This document shows, in pieces, positions 50,644-59,291 of a stretch of 59,291 nt of DNA (positions are counted from its first letter, which is position 1; every line of letters begins with the position of its first letter). Where the stretch lies: the NCBI RefSeq assembly GCF_009765705.1, contig NZ_LMUX01000015.1:46384-105674 (forward strand), given 5' to 3'. The notes below the pieces were generated by a model, which saw only the letters and a list, made by a program, of their open reading frames with translations, was not told the origin of the DNA and ran no database searches. This DNA comes from Burkholderia sp. L27(2015). GTDB taxonomy: Bacteria > Pseudomonadota > Gammaproteobacteria > Burkholderiales > Burkholderiaceae. A program made the position numbers and the translations under genes.

Positions 50644-51222
50644 ATGAACCAGTCCGCGCCAAAAGAACGAAAACCCAGGGCCGATGCGCTGCGCAATCGC
50701 GAGCGCATCCTCGAAGAAGCGAAAAGGGCATTCACACGGGGGGGAGGCGACATCAGCCTTGAGGACGTGGCCCGCCAAGCGGGTGTCGGCCCCGGCACGC
50801 TCTACCGGCACTTTCCCACTCGCGACGCGCTACTGGAGAGCGTCTATCGTGCCGAGGTGGCGAAGCTCGCGCAGGAGGAGCGGCGATTGTCCGATTCGCT
50901 CGCCGCGCCTGATGCGTTGCGGACCTGGATGTTGCTGTTTATCGACTACATCGCTACGAAGAAAATCATCGCGCCGGCCTTGAATTCAATCGTGGGAGGA
51001 CCGACGAAACTGTTCGAATCGTCCGGTGCCCAGATCAAGGACGCCATCCAGTCGCTCGTTACGCGCGCCATTGCCAGTGGCGACATCCGCGCCGATCTGG
51101 AGCCACTGGATCTGCTTCGTGCTCTCGTCGGCGTTTCGAATGTCGCGTCGGCGCCGGAGTGGCAGCAAAGTGCAAAAAGGCTGGTTGACATACTATTGCT
51201 CGGCTCGCGGCCGTCGCAGTAG
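50644..51222 (+). CDS. TetR family transcriptional regulator
   Basis: The 192-residue regulator has an N-terminal helix-turn-helix (NRERILEEAKRAFTRGGGD, SLEDVARQAGVGPGTLYRHF) at about residues 14-60 and a helical ligand domain. CAGGA before the ATG at 50644 favours this start over earlier in-frame codons, which overlap the operators. It probably represses itself and the divergent SDR gene. Confidence 0.9.
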   Translation: MNQSAPKERKPRADALRNRERILEEAKRAFTRGGGDISLEDVARQAGVGPGTLYRHFPTRDALLESVYRAEVAKLAQEERRLSDSLAAPDALRTWMLLFIDYIATKKIIAPALNSIVGGPTKLFESSGAQIKDAIQSLVTRAIASGDIRADLEPLDLLRALVGVSNVASAPEWQQSAKRLVDILLLGSRPSQ

Positions 51223-51414
51223 TTTGCGTAAGCCGACTCGTCGTGCATGATGTTGCAGACGCGCACCCCGAAACTTCGCTGTAAAAGGGATAGCACTCTA
51301 GACGCGATGGCCAAAAATGAGCGGGAAATGTCCCAGAACTGTCGCAGATCGAACGTCAGTGAGAACCCGTAACGCGTAAGCTGCGGATGACGTTTAATCC
51401 AAGGACGAAGTGGA

Positions 51415-51966
51415 ATGTCGCAGACCCGATTCACAAGTAGCAAAGACGAACTTGTCGCCTGTTTTATCCCCTTCCTGCAAGAGATCAAGGACATGACCGC
51501 GGGCACCGAGGTCGAGCAATGGCTGAATACGAAATATGGCATTGCAAGCGAGTTGTACAAGGACCTGTCGCGACGGATCAGCCTCGGCGTTAAGGAGGGC
51601 TGGGCGGCCGACGCCGAAATCGCTGGCCCGCGTTATCGTCGCTCACAACTGATCGTGCCCTGCGCGGAGACGTTCTTCTTCAGCGCCACAGCGGTGCTGA
51701 TGGACAGCACCGATAACGCCCAGAACAACCCCGAAGGCAGCTTCCGTGGCGGCCCTCACTCGCACCCGTATGGCGAGTTCAATTTGGTGGTGCCGCTCAA
51801 TGAAGGCGCTGCGCTTGCAGGCCCGAACGGCTGGTATTCTGGCGGTTGGACGGCCCCGGCACCGGGCAGCCACCACTTTCCAGAAGTCAAGGGCGGCGCT
51901 GTCATCTCGCTTACTTTTCTGCCCGCAGGGCGGATTGCGTTCGACGTCAAACCGCCCCAGAATTGA
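51415..51966 (+). CDS. DUF4863 family protein, 4-hydroxylaminobenzoate lyase (PnbB) type
   Basis: The 183-residue protein has the family landmarks of DUF4863/PnbB: EQWLNTKYGIASELYKDL at the N-terminus, and the possible metal site PHSHPYGEFNLVVPL with His residues spaced as in cupin-like enzymes, then GWYSGGWTAPAPGSHHFPEV. PnbB turns 4-hydroxylaminobenzoate into protocatechuate and ammonia in p-nitrobenzoate breakdown. No nitroreductase or ring-cleavage gene is nearby, so the true substrate is open. It stands alone; the ribosome binding site is weak. Confidence 0.7.
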   Translation: MSQTRFTSSKDELVACFIPFLQEIKDMTAGTEVEQWLNTKYGIASELYKDLSRRISLGVKEGWAADAEIAGPRYRRSQLIVPCAETFFFSATAVLMDSTDNAQNNPEGSFRGGPHSHPYGEFNLVVPLNEGAALAGPNGWYSGGWTAPAPGSHHFPEVKGGAVISLTFLPAGRIAFDVKPPQN

Positions 51967-52115
51967 AGCACCCTCGAGGCCTACTATTTCAAGGAGTTGA
52001 AGCCGCCCTGACGTTATACCGTCGCGGCAGGTCACTTCGGTTCCCGCGTAACTGATCCAGCATCTCGTCCACTCCGTGTGCAAATGGACTATCCCCTAGC
52101 CTCGGCAAGACGACG

Positions 52116-52140
52116 TATAATGTACGTTATCTTGTACGAT
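52116..52140. promoter_or_regulatory. Toxin-antitoxin promoter and operator
   Basis: TATAAT (52116-52121) is a perfect -10 hexamer. Overlapping and following it are two GTAC sites within ATGTACG and TTGTACGAT, eight bases apart, a symmetric pattern suited to autoregulation by the antitoxin-toxin complex. No convincing -35 hexamer is seen. Confidence 0.5.
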
Positions 52141-52156
52141 ATTTAGGGGTGGCGTG

Positions 52157-52459
52157 ATGGCATTCTCAGCAAGCGATGTTGTTCCCCTCTCGCAGGCCCG
52201 TGCCACGCTCTCCGATCTGGCAGACCAAGTGAAAGCGGGTGCCGAAAAGATCATCACCAAGAATGGCGAAAGCTACGTTGCCATCATCGACGCCCAACGG
52301 CTGGACTACTACCATCAGTTGGAGTGCGAACACATTCACCTGCTCATGATCGACGACGCCAGCAAAGGCTTGGACGACGTGATTGCTGGCAAGGTTAAAG
52401 ATGCACAAAGCGCCCTGAGCGCTATGAAGCGCCGCCGTACCGCGAAAGTGCGGGGCTGA
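52157..52459 (+). CDS. Type II antitoxin, Phd/YefM family
   Basis: The 100-residue protein starts with the Phd/YefM fold (VVPLSQARATLSDLADQVK, IITKNGESYVAIIDAQRLD), which binds DNA, and continues in a helical, more charged half (DDASKGLDDVIAGKVKDAQ) that should wrap the toxin. AGGGG at 52145 gives the ATG at 52157. The toxin gene begins six bases after its stop codon. Confidence 0.87.
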   Translation: MAFSASDVVPLSQARATLSDLADQVKAGAEKIITKNGESYVAIIDAQRLDYYHQLECEHIHLLMIDDASKGLDDVIAGKVKDAQSALSAMKRRRTAKVRG

Positions 52460-52464
52460 GGCTG

Positions 52465-52851
52465 GTGGCAGGCAAATACCACGTCAAGCTGACAGCCAAC
52501 TTCGAGCGCAACCTTGAAGAGGTCGAGGCGTTCCTGCTTGAGGCCGTTGCCGCGCAGGGATTCGATGTGCTACTGGACGAGCTGCTGGAAACCGTCATCC
52601 CGAATCTGGAACGCTTCCCCGACATGGGGCGGCTGTTCTTCGACCAGCCAATACGTTCCGTAGAAGTCAGCAATGGTATCGACAGCCTGAAACGCAAGCT
52701 CAAGGCCATCGGCAATGGTGGCGAGGTGCGAGAGTACGTCTTGTCGTATTACCTGCTGCTCTATGCGCGATTCGACGCAACGATTTACCTGTTGTCGATT
52801 CGACACCATCGGCAACTGTCATTCGATTTTCAGTCGCTGTGGCGAGCGTAG
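52465..52851 (+). CDS. Type II toxin, RelE/ParE family
   Basis: The 128-residue protein matches the RelE/ParE fold: YHVKLTANFERNLEEVEAFL at the start, EREY-like VREYVLSYYLLLYARFDA in the core strands and IYLLSIRHHRQLSFDF at the end, with a His-rich active end. RelE toxins cut mRNA on ribosomes and ParE toxins poison gyrase; which type this is cannot be read. The start is GTG at 52465, five bases after the antitoxin stop. It is about 30 residues longer than typical RelE proteins, mainly in the middle helices. Confidence 0.82.
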   Translation: MAGKYHVKLTANFERNLEEVEAFLLEAVAAQGFDVLLDELLETVIPNLERFPDMGRLFFDQPIRSVEVSNGIDSLKRKLKAIGNGGEVREYVLSYYLLLYARFDATIYLLSIRHHRQLSFDFQSLWRA

Positions 52852-52933
52852 GTGCACCGGCTGTTGGAACATAGCGAATGCGGTGCCGTTCGCAAGGCTC
52901 GCCCGGCGGCAAGACACGCGTTTTCACTTGATT

Positions 52934-52990
52934 CGTGAAATTGCGGTGCTCCGCGATGGCCAGAAAGTAACGGATATGCCGAAGCGGCAT
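52934..52990 (-). pseudogene. LysR gene stump (first 19 codons)
   Basis: On the minus strand, an ATG at 52990 begins MPLRHIRYFLAIAEHRNFT, an unmistakable LysR N-terminus. At codon 20 the expected continuation (alanine-rich helix-turn-helix) is replaced by unrelated sequence (NQVKTRVLPPGEP) that runs antisense into the toxin gene. The stump is divergent from the CynX-type transporter at 53115, which it probably once regulated. Confidence 0.75.
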
Positions 52991-53114
52991 CGATGTTCGC
53001 GGCTATTGGTGTTGTCTATGGAAAAGATAGCAAACGAGTCTTGGACGCTATGGTTTGATCAGCGCATTCTTCGCCCATCGGTTCCCGATTTAACAGTTTC
53101 GAGCGAGAATTCCA

Positions 53115-54476
53115 ATGAAAAATACCAGCGCGATGACTAAGCGTCGCGGCGATGTCTACGACGTCGTCGCGATGGGTAGTTCCATGACAGAGGTTCGTGA
53201 TGTCAAAGCGACTCACGAGAAATCGGCTGATGCGAAAAAAGCAGCCTGGCTCGTTGTTGCGATGGTCGTCATCGCGATGGCGCTTCGGCCTGGCATCGCG
53301 TCGATTGGTCCGGTCCTGCCGCTCATCAGTCGAGAGTTTTCCCTTTCGCATGCGACGGCGTCGTTGCTGACCACCATCCCGAGTCTGCTGATGGGGCTGT
53401 TGGCGCTGCCGACCCCGTGGCTGGCGCGGCGATTCGGAAGAAATGGCGTGTTGCTTGCGTCTCTCGTGCTGTTGTTTGTTTCGATGGTGGCACGCACATT
53501 CGTATCGGACGTCGCGATGCTGCTGCTGACTACAGCAGGCGTGGGAGCCGGAATCGCGATATCGGGAACGTTGTTCGCCGGCGTTATCAAGGCCAGGTTC
53601 CCGACGAAGGTCGCGATGATGATGAGCATCTATGCGACCGCGCTCGCGGGTAGTACCACGATCTCCGCCGCGGCGACTGGGCCGATTGCCGCGTTTGCTC
53701 GCGCGAACGGATCAAACGGATGGCGGGTTGGAACCGGCATCTGGAGTCCTGTCGCGCTGATTGCGATTGTCGCGGCGCTTGCAATCCTCGTGTGGGAAAG
53801 GCGCGAGCTCGCAACGGCTACAGCCAAGGCCGTAGGGTCTGCGCGATTACCGTTGATGAACCGCACAGCGTGGCTGGTGGCATTGTTTTTCGCTTGCGAC
53901 AATTTCTTGTTCTTCGCGTTGTTGGCCTGGACTTCACCGATGTATCGGGAGTATGGCTTGTCCGCGTCATCGGCAGGTCTCGTGCTTGCAACGTACACGG
54001 TGGCATTCACGGTTGGGATTCCCGTGTTCGGCTTCTTGAGCCGGGTACATGACCGTCGTAGATGGCTTGCGGTTTGTGCGGCGCTCTCAGTAGCAGGAAC
54101 TCTGGGGATGGCATTGGCGCCATTGCTCATGCCCCACGGTTGGATAGCCATTGCTGCGTTTGGTGTGGGCGGTGGGTTCACACTCGGGATGACCTTGCCA
54201 CTCGATAGCGCCCGTAACGCGGACGAAGCCAACACGTGGAATGCCTTCGTGATGACCGTCGGCTATCTGCTTGCCGCCGCCGGGCCTTTGCTGGTCGGTT
54301 TGCTGCGAGATGCCACCGGCGCTTTTGCGGTTCCAAGTTGGCTTTTGTTTGTCGTTGCGCTTGGAATGCTCGTTTTGACACCGTTCCTCGCTCCGCGTAA
54401 GCACGAGGCGATTGGCGAAAGCCGCGGCAGCGACGGCAGAAGCATGAATCTCACGACCAGCGATAAACGACAGTAA
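53115..54476 (+). CDS. MFS transporter, CynX/NimT family
   Basis: The 453-residue transporter has the CynX landmark MALRPGIASIGPVLPLISRE in helix 1 and LLTTIPSLLMGLLALPTPWL in helix 2, with the loop RRFGRNGVLLAS. The family exports or imports small anions and nitroimidazole-type compounds; the substrate is unknown. About 50 polar residues precede helix 1, so an internal start (53133 or later) is possible. Its LysR partner is broken. Confidence 0.83.
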   Translation: MKNTSAMTKRRGDVYDVVAMGSSMTEVRDVKATHEKSADAKKAAWLVVAMVVIAMALRPGIASIGPVLPLISREFSLSHATASLLTTIPSLLMGLLALPTPWLARRFGRNGVLLASLVLLFVSMVARTFVSDVAMLLLTTAGVGAGIAISGTLFAGVIKARFPTKVAMMMSIYATALAGSTTISAAATGPIAAFARANGSNGWRVGTGIWSPVALIAIVAALAILVWERRELATATAKAVGSARLPLMNRTAWLVALFFACDNFLFFALLAWTSPMYREYGLSASSAGLVLATYTVAFTVGIPVFGFLSRVHDRRRWLAVCAALSVAGTLGMALAPLLMPHGWIAIAAFGVGGGFTLGMTLPLDSARNADEANTWNAFVMTVGYLLAAAGPLLVGLLRDATGAFAVPSWLLFVVALGMLVLTPFLAPRKHEAIGESRGSDGRSMNLTTSDKRQ

Positions 54477-54550
54477 CCGGCCGGCTAGGGGCCGGAGTTT
54501 ACCGTGGCGCGGGGTGTCGACTTCATACATCCCGACTTTTTGTCTCACCG

Positions 54551-55954
54551 TCAATCGGTCGCAACGTACGGTTTCACCATCTTGGCGGGATCGACGACAC
54601 GATCGAACTCGGCCTCCGTGACAAAGCCGAGTTGCAGTGCCGCCGCCTTCAGAGTGAGATCGTGGTCCATCGCGTGATGTGCGATCTTCGATGCCTTGTC
54701 GTAGCCGATCACGGGCGCCAGCGCGGTGACAAGCATCAGCGATCGATCGACATACTCTTTGATCTTCTTGAGGTTCGGCCGCGTGCCCTCGACCAGAAAG
54801 CGCCGGAAATTCGTGCAGCCGTCGGTCATCAGCGTGATCGAATGGGTCAGGTTGAAGATGATCAGCGGTTTGTAGACGTTCATCTCCAGATAACCGCTGG
54901 CTCCGCCGAAGCCCACCGCGACATCGTTGGCCATCACCTGCACGGCGAGCATCGTCAGTGCCTCGGCCTGGGTCGGGTTGACCTTGCCGGGCATGATGGA
55001 TGAGCCCGGCTCGTTTTCGGGGATCAACAATTCCGCGAATCCCGCCCGTGGGCCGCACGACATCAACCTTATGTCGTTGCCGATCTTGTAGAGCGACACC
55101 GCCAAGGTGCGGAAGGTGCCGGAAAGCTGCACCAGTGCGTCGTGCGATCCCTGCACGGTGAATTTGTTCGGTGCGCTGACAAACGGCAGCCCGCTGAGCT
55201 TCGCGATTTCCGCGGCTGCCGCTTCGGCGAAGCCCGGCGCGGCATTGATGCCGGTGCCGACGGCGGTGCCGCCCAACGCCAACCGGTAAACGCCTTTGAG
55301 CGCGTCATCCACGCGCTCCAGTGAGTCCGCGAGCACGCCCGCATAACCCGACCACTCCTGGCCCAATGTAAGCGGGGTCGCGTCCTGCATGTGGGTACGC
55401 CCGATCTTGACGATCCCATCCCATTCCGCGGCCTTGTTCGCGATGGCATCATGCAACGCGCTGACCGCCGGCACCAGGCGTTGAATCGTGTTGGTTGCGG
55501 CAGCGATGTACATGGCCGTTGGGAACGAATCGTTCGACGATTGCGACATGTTGACGTGATCGTTCGGATGAACCGGGCTCTTGCTGCCAAGCGGCGTGCC
55601 GGCGATCTGACAACAGCGGTTGGAAATTACCTCGTTCACGTTCATGTTGAACTGGGTACCGCTGCCGGTCATCCAGACATGCAACGGGAACATATCGTGA
55701 TGCTGGCCCGCCAGGATCTCGTCGCAAACCTGCACGATCAATGCGTGCGGTTGATTCTCGAGGCGCTTGCCCGCGTGGTTGGCATGGGCCGCCGCCTTCT
55801 TGAGGAGGGCGTAGGCCGTGATCATTTCCCGCGGGATCAGGTCGTGGCCGATACTGAAATGCTCCAACGAGCGCTGCGTCTGCGCGCCCCAAAGCTTGTC
55901 GGCGGGAACACTGACCTCTCCGAGGCTATCGGCCTCCGTGCGTACGTTGCTCAT
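54551..55954 (-). CDS. fumC: Class II fumarate hydratase
   Basis: FumC interconverts fumarate and malate without an iron-sulfur cluster. The 467-residue protein has the family marks [38 protein letters not shown] and the signature [15 protein letters not shown], whose Ser and Lys are catalytic. [21 protein letters not shown] at the N-terminus is normal. Start at 55954 with AAGGA upstream. It stands alone. Confidence 0.95.
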   Translation of the reverse strand: MSNVRTEADSLGEVSVPADKLWGAQTQRSLEHFSIGHDLIPREMITAYALLKKAAAHANHAGKRLENQPHALIVQVCDEILAGQHHDMFPLHVWMTGSGTQFNMNVNEVISNRCCQIAGTPLGSKSPVHPNDHVNMSQSSNDSFPTAMYIAAATNTIQRLVPAVSALHDAIANKAAEWDGIVKIGRTHMQDATPLTLGQEWSGYAGVLADSLERVDDALKGVYRLALGGTAVGTGINAAPGFAEAAAAEIAKLSGLPFVSAPNKFTVQGSHDALVQLSGTFRTLAVSLYKIGNDIRLMSCGPRAGFAELLIPENEPGSSIMPGKVNPTQAEALTMLAVQVMANDVAVGFGGASGYLEMNVYKPLIIFNLTHSITLMTDGCTNFRRFLVEGTRPNLKKIKEYVDRSLMLVTALAPVIGYDKASKIAHHAMDHDLTLKAAALQLGFVTEAEFDRVVDPAKMVKPYVATD

Positions 55955-56228
55955 GATGTCCTTCCTTGAACGTTGAGGTTGTCGTTGCGCCGTTGCGTGC
56001 GAGGCACTTCGGCGGGTTGTCCGACGTTCTTCATCAGCGCGTTGAAGGCGATGCCAGACTGTGCCGGAGCACAGATTTGCTAGTCAGATCGTTGCCATCG
56101 GCCCAATATAGTCGGGATCCCGCCCACGCTGTTTCAGTTAAGCACTACATTTTTCTAAATGCACGGTTTGTTTAATCGATAGGTGAGTCCGGGCTATCTT
56201 TGAATTGGCAATGACTAGGAGTTTGACC

Positions 56229-57017
56229 ATGGACTATCAGATTGCAGACAAGCTGGCGCTGGTCAGCGGATCAACAAAAGGGATCGGTTTCGCTATCGTA
56301 ATTGGCCTTGCGCGGGAAGGTGCGCAAGTGATTGTCAACGGACGATCCGAGGCTTCGGTCGCAACCGCCCTTGAGCGGTTGAAGACTGTAGTGCCTCACG
56401 CCAAAGCCGTCGGCTTTGCGGGAGATCTCGCCGATCCCAAGCAAATCGCGGTGTTGGTGAAGCGCCATCCGGACATCGACATTCTCGTGAATAACCTCGG
56501 CATCTTTGATCCCAAGCCCTTCGAATCGATTCCGGACGAGGATTGGCAGCGCTTCTTCGATATCAATGTGATGTCGGGCGTGCGGCTATCACGCGCCTAT
56601 TTGCCCGGGATGAAGCAACGGAACTGGGGGCGGGTAGTATTCATCAGCAGCGAGAGCGGGATCCAGATTCCCGTTGAGATGATCCACTACGGGATGACCA
56701 AGACCGCTCAACTTGCGATCTCGCGGGGGCTCGCGGAGACGTGTGCCGGGACTGGGGTCACCGTCAACGCTGTGCTGCCGGGGCCCACAAGCTCGGAAGG
56801 GGTCAACGAATTCGTGGAGAAGTTGTCGGGAGGTCAGTCACTCCATGATTTCGAGGTGAAATTTTTTCAAGAGGCGCGGCCGAGTTCGCTGATCAAGCGA
56901 TTCGCGACGCCGGACGAGGTCGCAAACCTCGTGACGTATGTTTGCTCCGGTTTGTCGTCCGCGACGACGGGTGCAGCGCTTCGCGTCGACGGAGGCGTGG
57001 TGCGTGCCGCGTTTTAG
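56229..57017 (+). CDS. SDR family oxidoreductase, 3-oxoacyl-ACP reductase-like
   Basis: The 262-residue short-chain dehydrogenase has LVSGSTKGIGFAIVIGLARE near residues 11-30, VNNLGIFDPKPFE, the catalytic Tyr-x-x-x-Lys in HYGMTKTAQLAISRG and a normal C-terminus (SGLSSATTGAALRVDGGVV). The substrate is unknown. AGGAG before the ATG at 56229 sets the start over 56205. It ends 24 bp before the broken DUF1330 copy. Confidence 0.87.
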   Translation: MDYQIADKLALVSGSTKGIGFAIVIGLAREGAQVIVNGRSEASVATALERLKTVVPHAKAVGFAGDLADPKQIAVLVKRHPDIDILVNNLGIFDPKPFESIPDEDWQRFFDINVMSGVRLSRAYLPGMKQRNWGRVVFISSESGIQIPVEMIHYGMTKTAQLAISRGLAETCAGTGVTVNAVLPGPTSSEGVNEFVEKLSGGQSLHDFEVKFFQEARPSSLIKRFATPDEVANLVTYVCSGLSSATTGAALRVDGGVVRAAF

Positions 57018-57040
57018 CGTGGCTGCGGGCACCGTGCGCC

Positions 57041-57152
57041 GGCCTACCGCGTCGGAAACTGGAGGGTCACGAGGCGTGGATAGGGCCACTCGCCTTTGAT
57101 GACTTTCGTGTTTCCGCCGCGCACGAGAAAGCGTCTCCCGTGCTGCTCCAGT
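57041..57152 (-). pseudogene. Broken copy of the DUF1330 gene
   Basis: This 112-bp segment repeats 58496-58607 in the same orientation with roughly 85-90 per cent identity by eye. It encodes the middle of the DUF1330 protein (LEQHGRRFLVRGGNTKV...GEWPYPRLV) for about 36 codons and then stops; the start, first strand and end of the gene are missing. Confidence 0.85.
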
Positions 57153-57161
57153 CTCTCGCTG

Positions 57162-58394
57162 TCAATTCGGTAGTCGTGAAGCGCAACCTGGAACGATACG
57201 GCTGCGTCTGATCAGCACCACCATGAGTGCCAGAATCACAATAAGCATAGCTGGACCCATCGTAGAAAACACCATGGGCGCAAGCCACGCCGCGATCAGG
57301 ACCGGAACATCCCCTCTCAGCCAGCCATGGCGACGCCCATCGACGATCAGGAACAAAATGGGCAACGCAAGCCACACGAGATCGTAGCCAAGCAAGTAGG
57401 GCTGTGCAAGGATGGTCGCCACTCCGATGGCAGCGGCACGCAATTCAAGCCGTGCCTTGATGACGCAAAGGTAGGAAGCTAACAGCACTGCCGGCACGGC
57501 AAAAGCGGCGTGTATCAAATAGGCCACTGCTGGACTCAGTCCCAAGCTCCGCGCACCTCCGAATGCAGAGGCTATGCCTCCGGGCCAATGCGCCGAGCGC
57601 TCAACGACAAAACGCCCAAACAAGGACAAGCTATCAAAAAATTTTCCGAATGTTTCGAATCCGAACACGGTACTCGCAGTTAGGCAGAGCACAGCAACTG
57701 TGATAGTAGCCGCCGCAATGACTCGCCATTGCCGGCCCAAAAGCAGCACAAGCGGAAACACAATGCCAAATTGCGGTTTGATGGCAAGCAGTCCGATACA
57801 CACGCCGGCGAGCCACGGCCGCCTGTCAAGCAAAGTCAGGCCAAGGCCGGCAAGGCCGAGAGTCAAGAACGAATTTTGCCCCGCCATTACGGCGATCCAG
57901 ACACTCGGAAACGCAAGCGCCGGCACCCAGAAGGCACAGGTTAATTTCTGCATCAAAATCCGCGAGCACGCGTATCCCGCGAACGCGACGCCAATGACGA
58001 CAAAAGCCAGATACGATGGGAGAAAAGGCCATAACGATAACGGCCAAACCAGCAGCAGGAACGTTGGCGGGTAAACCCAAGGGGCGCCGAATGCGGAGGG
58101 GGGACGGTGCAGAAGCGAGAACACCACGCGCTCGATAAGCGACGGGTCGTACGCGCTAAGCGCACCACTGTGCATCGTCACGTAGGAGGCGCTCCAGAAC
58201 ACGGCGAAATCATAACCGAGCGCCGCAGCCGGTAAATGAGACACATAGGCAGCCCAGATCCGGGCACCCAGAAATGCCAAATCCACGGCAAGGAGGAGCG
58301 CTGCGTACAGCACAACCCTTTCACGAGTGAGCCAGTGCTGCCCGGTCAAGCGCGCCGGTTTGGAAGTATATTCAGGTGACGCGGGCATCGGCAC
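57162..58394 (-). CDS. GT87-like (DUF2029) polytopic membrane protein
   Basis: The 410-residue protein has about ten membrane helices and the layout of glycosyltransferase family 87 (polyprenol-phosphate-mannose-dependent mannosyltransferases in actinobacteria, unknown in proteobacteria): LGYDFAVFWSASYVTMHSG with the first-loop Asp, WVYPPTFLLLVWPLSLWPF, and LLAIKPQFGIVFPLVLLL. It would act on a lipid-linked sugar at the inner membrane. It is flanked by the DUF1330 gene and its broken copy. Start at 58394. Confidence 0.78.
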   Translation of the reverse strand: MPMPASPEYTSKPARLTGQHWLTRERVVLYAALLLAVDLAFLGARIWAAYVSHLPAAALGYDFAVFWSASYVTMHSGALSAYDPSLIERVVFSLLHRPPSAFGAPWVYPPTFLLLVWPLSLWPFLPSYLAFVVIGVAFAGYACSRILMQKLTCAFWVPALAFPSVWIAVMAGQNSFLTLGLAGLGLTLLDRRPWLAGVCIGLLAIKPQFGIVFPLVLLLGRQWRVIAAATITVAVLCLTASTVFGFETFGKFFDSLSLFGRFVVERSAHWPGGIASAFGGARSLGLSPAVAYLIHAAFAVPAVLLASYLCVIKARLELRAAAIGVATILAQPYLLGYDLVWLALPILFLIVDGRRHGWLRGDVPVLIAAWLAPMVFSTMGPAMLIVILALMVVLIRRSRIVPGCASRLPN

Positions 58395-58399
58395 GAAGC

Positions 58400-58687
58400 T
58401 CAGATTCCGTCGACGACGATGAGGTTGCTTTTGCAGCCTTGCAGTCGTAGCGGCAGTATCGCCTGATACTCGGGCGAGCTATACCATGTATCGACGGCCT
58501 CTCGCGTCGGAAACTCGAGGATCACGAGGCGCGGATATGGCCACTCACCTTCGACGACTTTCATGTTGCCGCCGCGCACGAGAAAGCGCCCCCCATGCTG
58601 CTCCAGTATCGGCATGACCTTCTCGCGGTACTGGCTAAACTTGGTTTCGTCCTCGACAATTTCCTGAACCACCACGTATGCGACCAT
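58400..58687 (-). CDS. DUF1330 domain protein
   Basis: The 95-residue protein is a dimeric alpha-beta barrel (ferredoxin-like) of the DUF1330 family: VAYVVVQEIVEDETKFSQYR, ILEQHGGRFLVRGGN, VILEFPTREAVDTWYSSPEY, followed by LRLQGCKSNLIVVDG. Function unknown. GGAG before the ATG at 58687 sets the start; the longer frame to 58825 is rejected. Its stop lies six bases from the GT87 start, so the two are probably co-transcribed. Confidence 0.88.
   Translation of the reverse strand: MVAYVVVQEIVEDETKFSQYREKVMPILEQHGGRFLVRGGNMKVVEGEWPYPRLVILEFPTREAVDTWYSSPEYQAILPLRLQGCKSNLIVVDGI
58496..58607 (-). repeat. Intact copy of the 112-bp segment duplicated at 57041-57152
   Basis: This segment inside the DUF1330 gene matches 57041-57152 as a direct repeat. 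Together the copies bracket the GT87-like gene. Confidence 0.85.
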
Positions 58688-59039
58688 TGCTGTCTCCTTG
58701 ATTGATTGACTGGTTGGGTCGGGTGCGACCTTGAGTTGATAATCGTACGAATCGGCACTATGCGCACGCGATTGCGCGACGCGATCGCACCGGCTTAGTG
58801 GCGATTGATTCGCTTGCTTGTACATCGCAATATTACGGGCAGAACGGCTTTTCTGTCCGGTGACCTTATTTTTGTCTCATAGCGTATCGGCGAGCCGTGT
58901 AGATACATTGCGATACGAATCTCCGTGGCGGCGGCGTACTATCTGACGGATGCGATTAAAGCGTGTGCGATGTTTATCGCTTGCGCGGATTCGCTAAAAG
59001 TCAGTGATCGAACGTCCAAACAGGAGAAAGTGAACAACA

Positions 59040-59291
59040 ATGGCAAACGCTAAAACATTTGTGGACAGACGCATGTTTGTCACCTCAGCATTGGCTGGGG
59101 CCATGGCAAGTTTCCTGCCCGTATCCGTGCGAGCCGAAGCGGTGGAATCAGGCGCAGCTCAAGCACCCAAGGAAGGGCAGTGGGTGGGAGACGCATCGAT
59201 ACGTCCATTCCATTTCCACGCGTCAGATAAGGTGCTCGCCGACCTGCATCGGCGGATTTTGGCGACCCGATGGCCGAGCCGGGAGCTGGTG
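59040..59291 (+). CDS. Tat-exported epoxide hydrolase-like protein, N-terminal part
   Basis: The first 84 codons are visible. The start has a twin-arginine signal (DRRMFVTSALAGAMASFLPV, cleavage near VRAEA), and after about 45 residues comes the epoxide hydrolase N-terminal motif (IRPFHFHASDKVLADLHRR, ILATRWPSREL), which normally precedes an alpha/beta-hydrolase domain. The mature protein should act in the periplasm. AGGAG lies well placed before the ATG at 59040. The catalytic domain is outside the window. Confidence 0.82.
   Translation, partial: MANAKTFVDRRMFVTSALAGAMASFLPVSVRAEAVESGAAQAPKEGQWVGDASIRPFHFHASDKVLADLHRRILATRWPSRELV

Overview
The window is G+C-rich, densely coded chromosome from a beta-proteobacterium, most likely a member of the Burkholderiaceae (Burkholderia sensu lato). 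The pointers are the ribBA-ribH-nusB-aminotransferase gene order, a UbiD of the proteobacterial type, an HPP/CBS membrane protein, a tcuA-tcuB tricarballylate pair and many LysR/IclR/TetR regulators each beside one small catabolic or transport unit. There are no rRNA, tRNA, phage, transposase or CRISPR features. The first gene (gabD) and the last gene (a Tat-exported epoxide-hydrolase-like protein) run off the ends.

Layout. 1-10.9 kb is mostly housekeeping: gabD and ubiD (minus), a lytic transglycosylase behind a long structured leader (plus), then an aminotransferase, nusB, ribH and ribBA (minus), an HPP/CBS protein (plus) and an M14-like DUF2817 protein (minus). 11-20 kb holds an MHS-type transporter with a divergent LysR gene, hisC, a 2-dehydropantoate reductase-like gene, and an SDR / FAH-hydrolase / ACS-type transporter / IclR unit that looks like the end of the L-fuconate pathway. 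20-25.8 kb is the most distinctive region: a di-Mop molybdate-binding protein, an oxoanion-binding periplasmic protein without its ABC partners, two divergent genes of unknown function, a LysR gene, a single-domain ModE and a DUF2325 coiled-coil protein. Three near-identical ModE-type palindromes and an 11-bp tandem repeat array lie among them. This looks like a molybdate-responsive regulon without a known molybdoenzyme.

25.8-32.7 kb contains a small membrane protein, a large EF-hand membrane protein, a Cache-HAMP-GGDEF diguanylate cyclase, a DUF1003 protein, an enoyl-CoA hydratase-family protein and a small membrane protein. 32.7-43 kb carries a tcuR-tcuA-tcuB-like locus followed directly by a complete five-gene branched-chain-amino-acid-type ABC importer and an MFS transporter. 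Both ABC ATPase genes carry a recent in-frame tandem duplication at the 5' end. 43.3-48 kb has an amino-acid-type binding protein and permease (no ATPase) and a 1,014-residue autotransporter.

48-59 kb is an accessory mosaic: SRPBCC protein, AlaX-like editing protein, a divergent SDR/TetR pair with twin operators, a DUF4863 (hydroxylaminobenzoate-lyase-type) protein, a Phd/RelE-type toxin-antitoxin pair beside a LysR gene stump, a CynX-type transporter, class II fumarase, an SDR, a GT87-like membrane protein flanked by a DUF1330 gene and a broken copy of it, and the start of an exported hydrolase. All calls come from reading the sequence; no database search or structure calculation was run.
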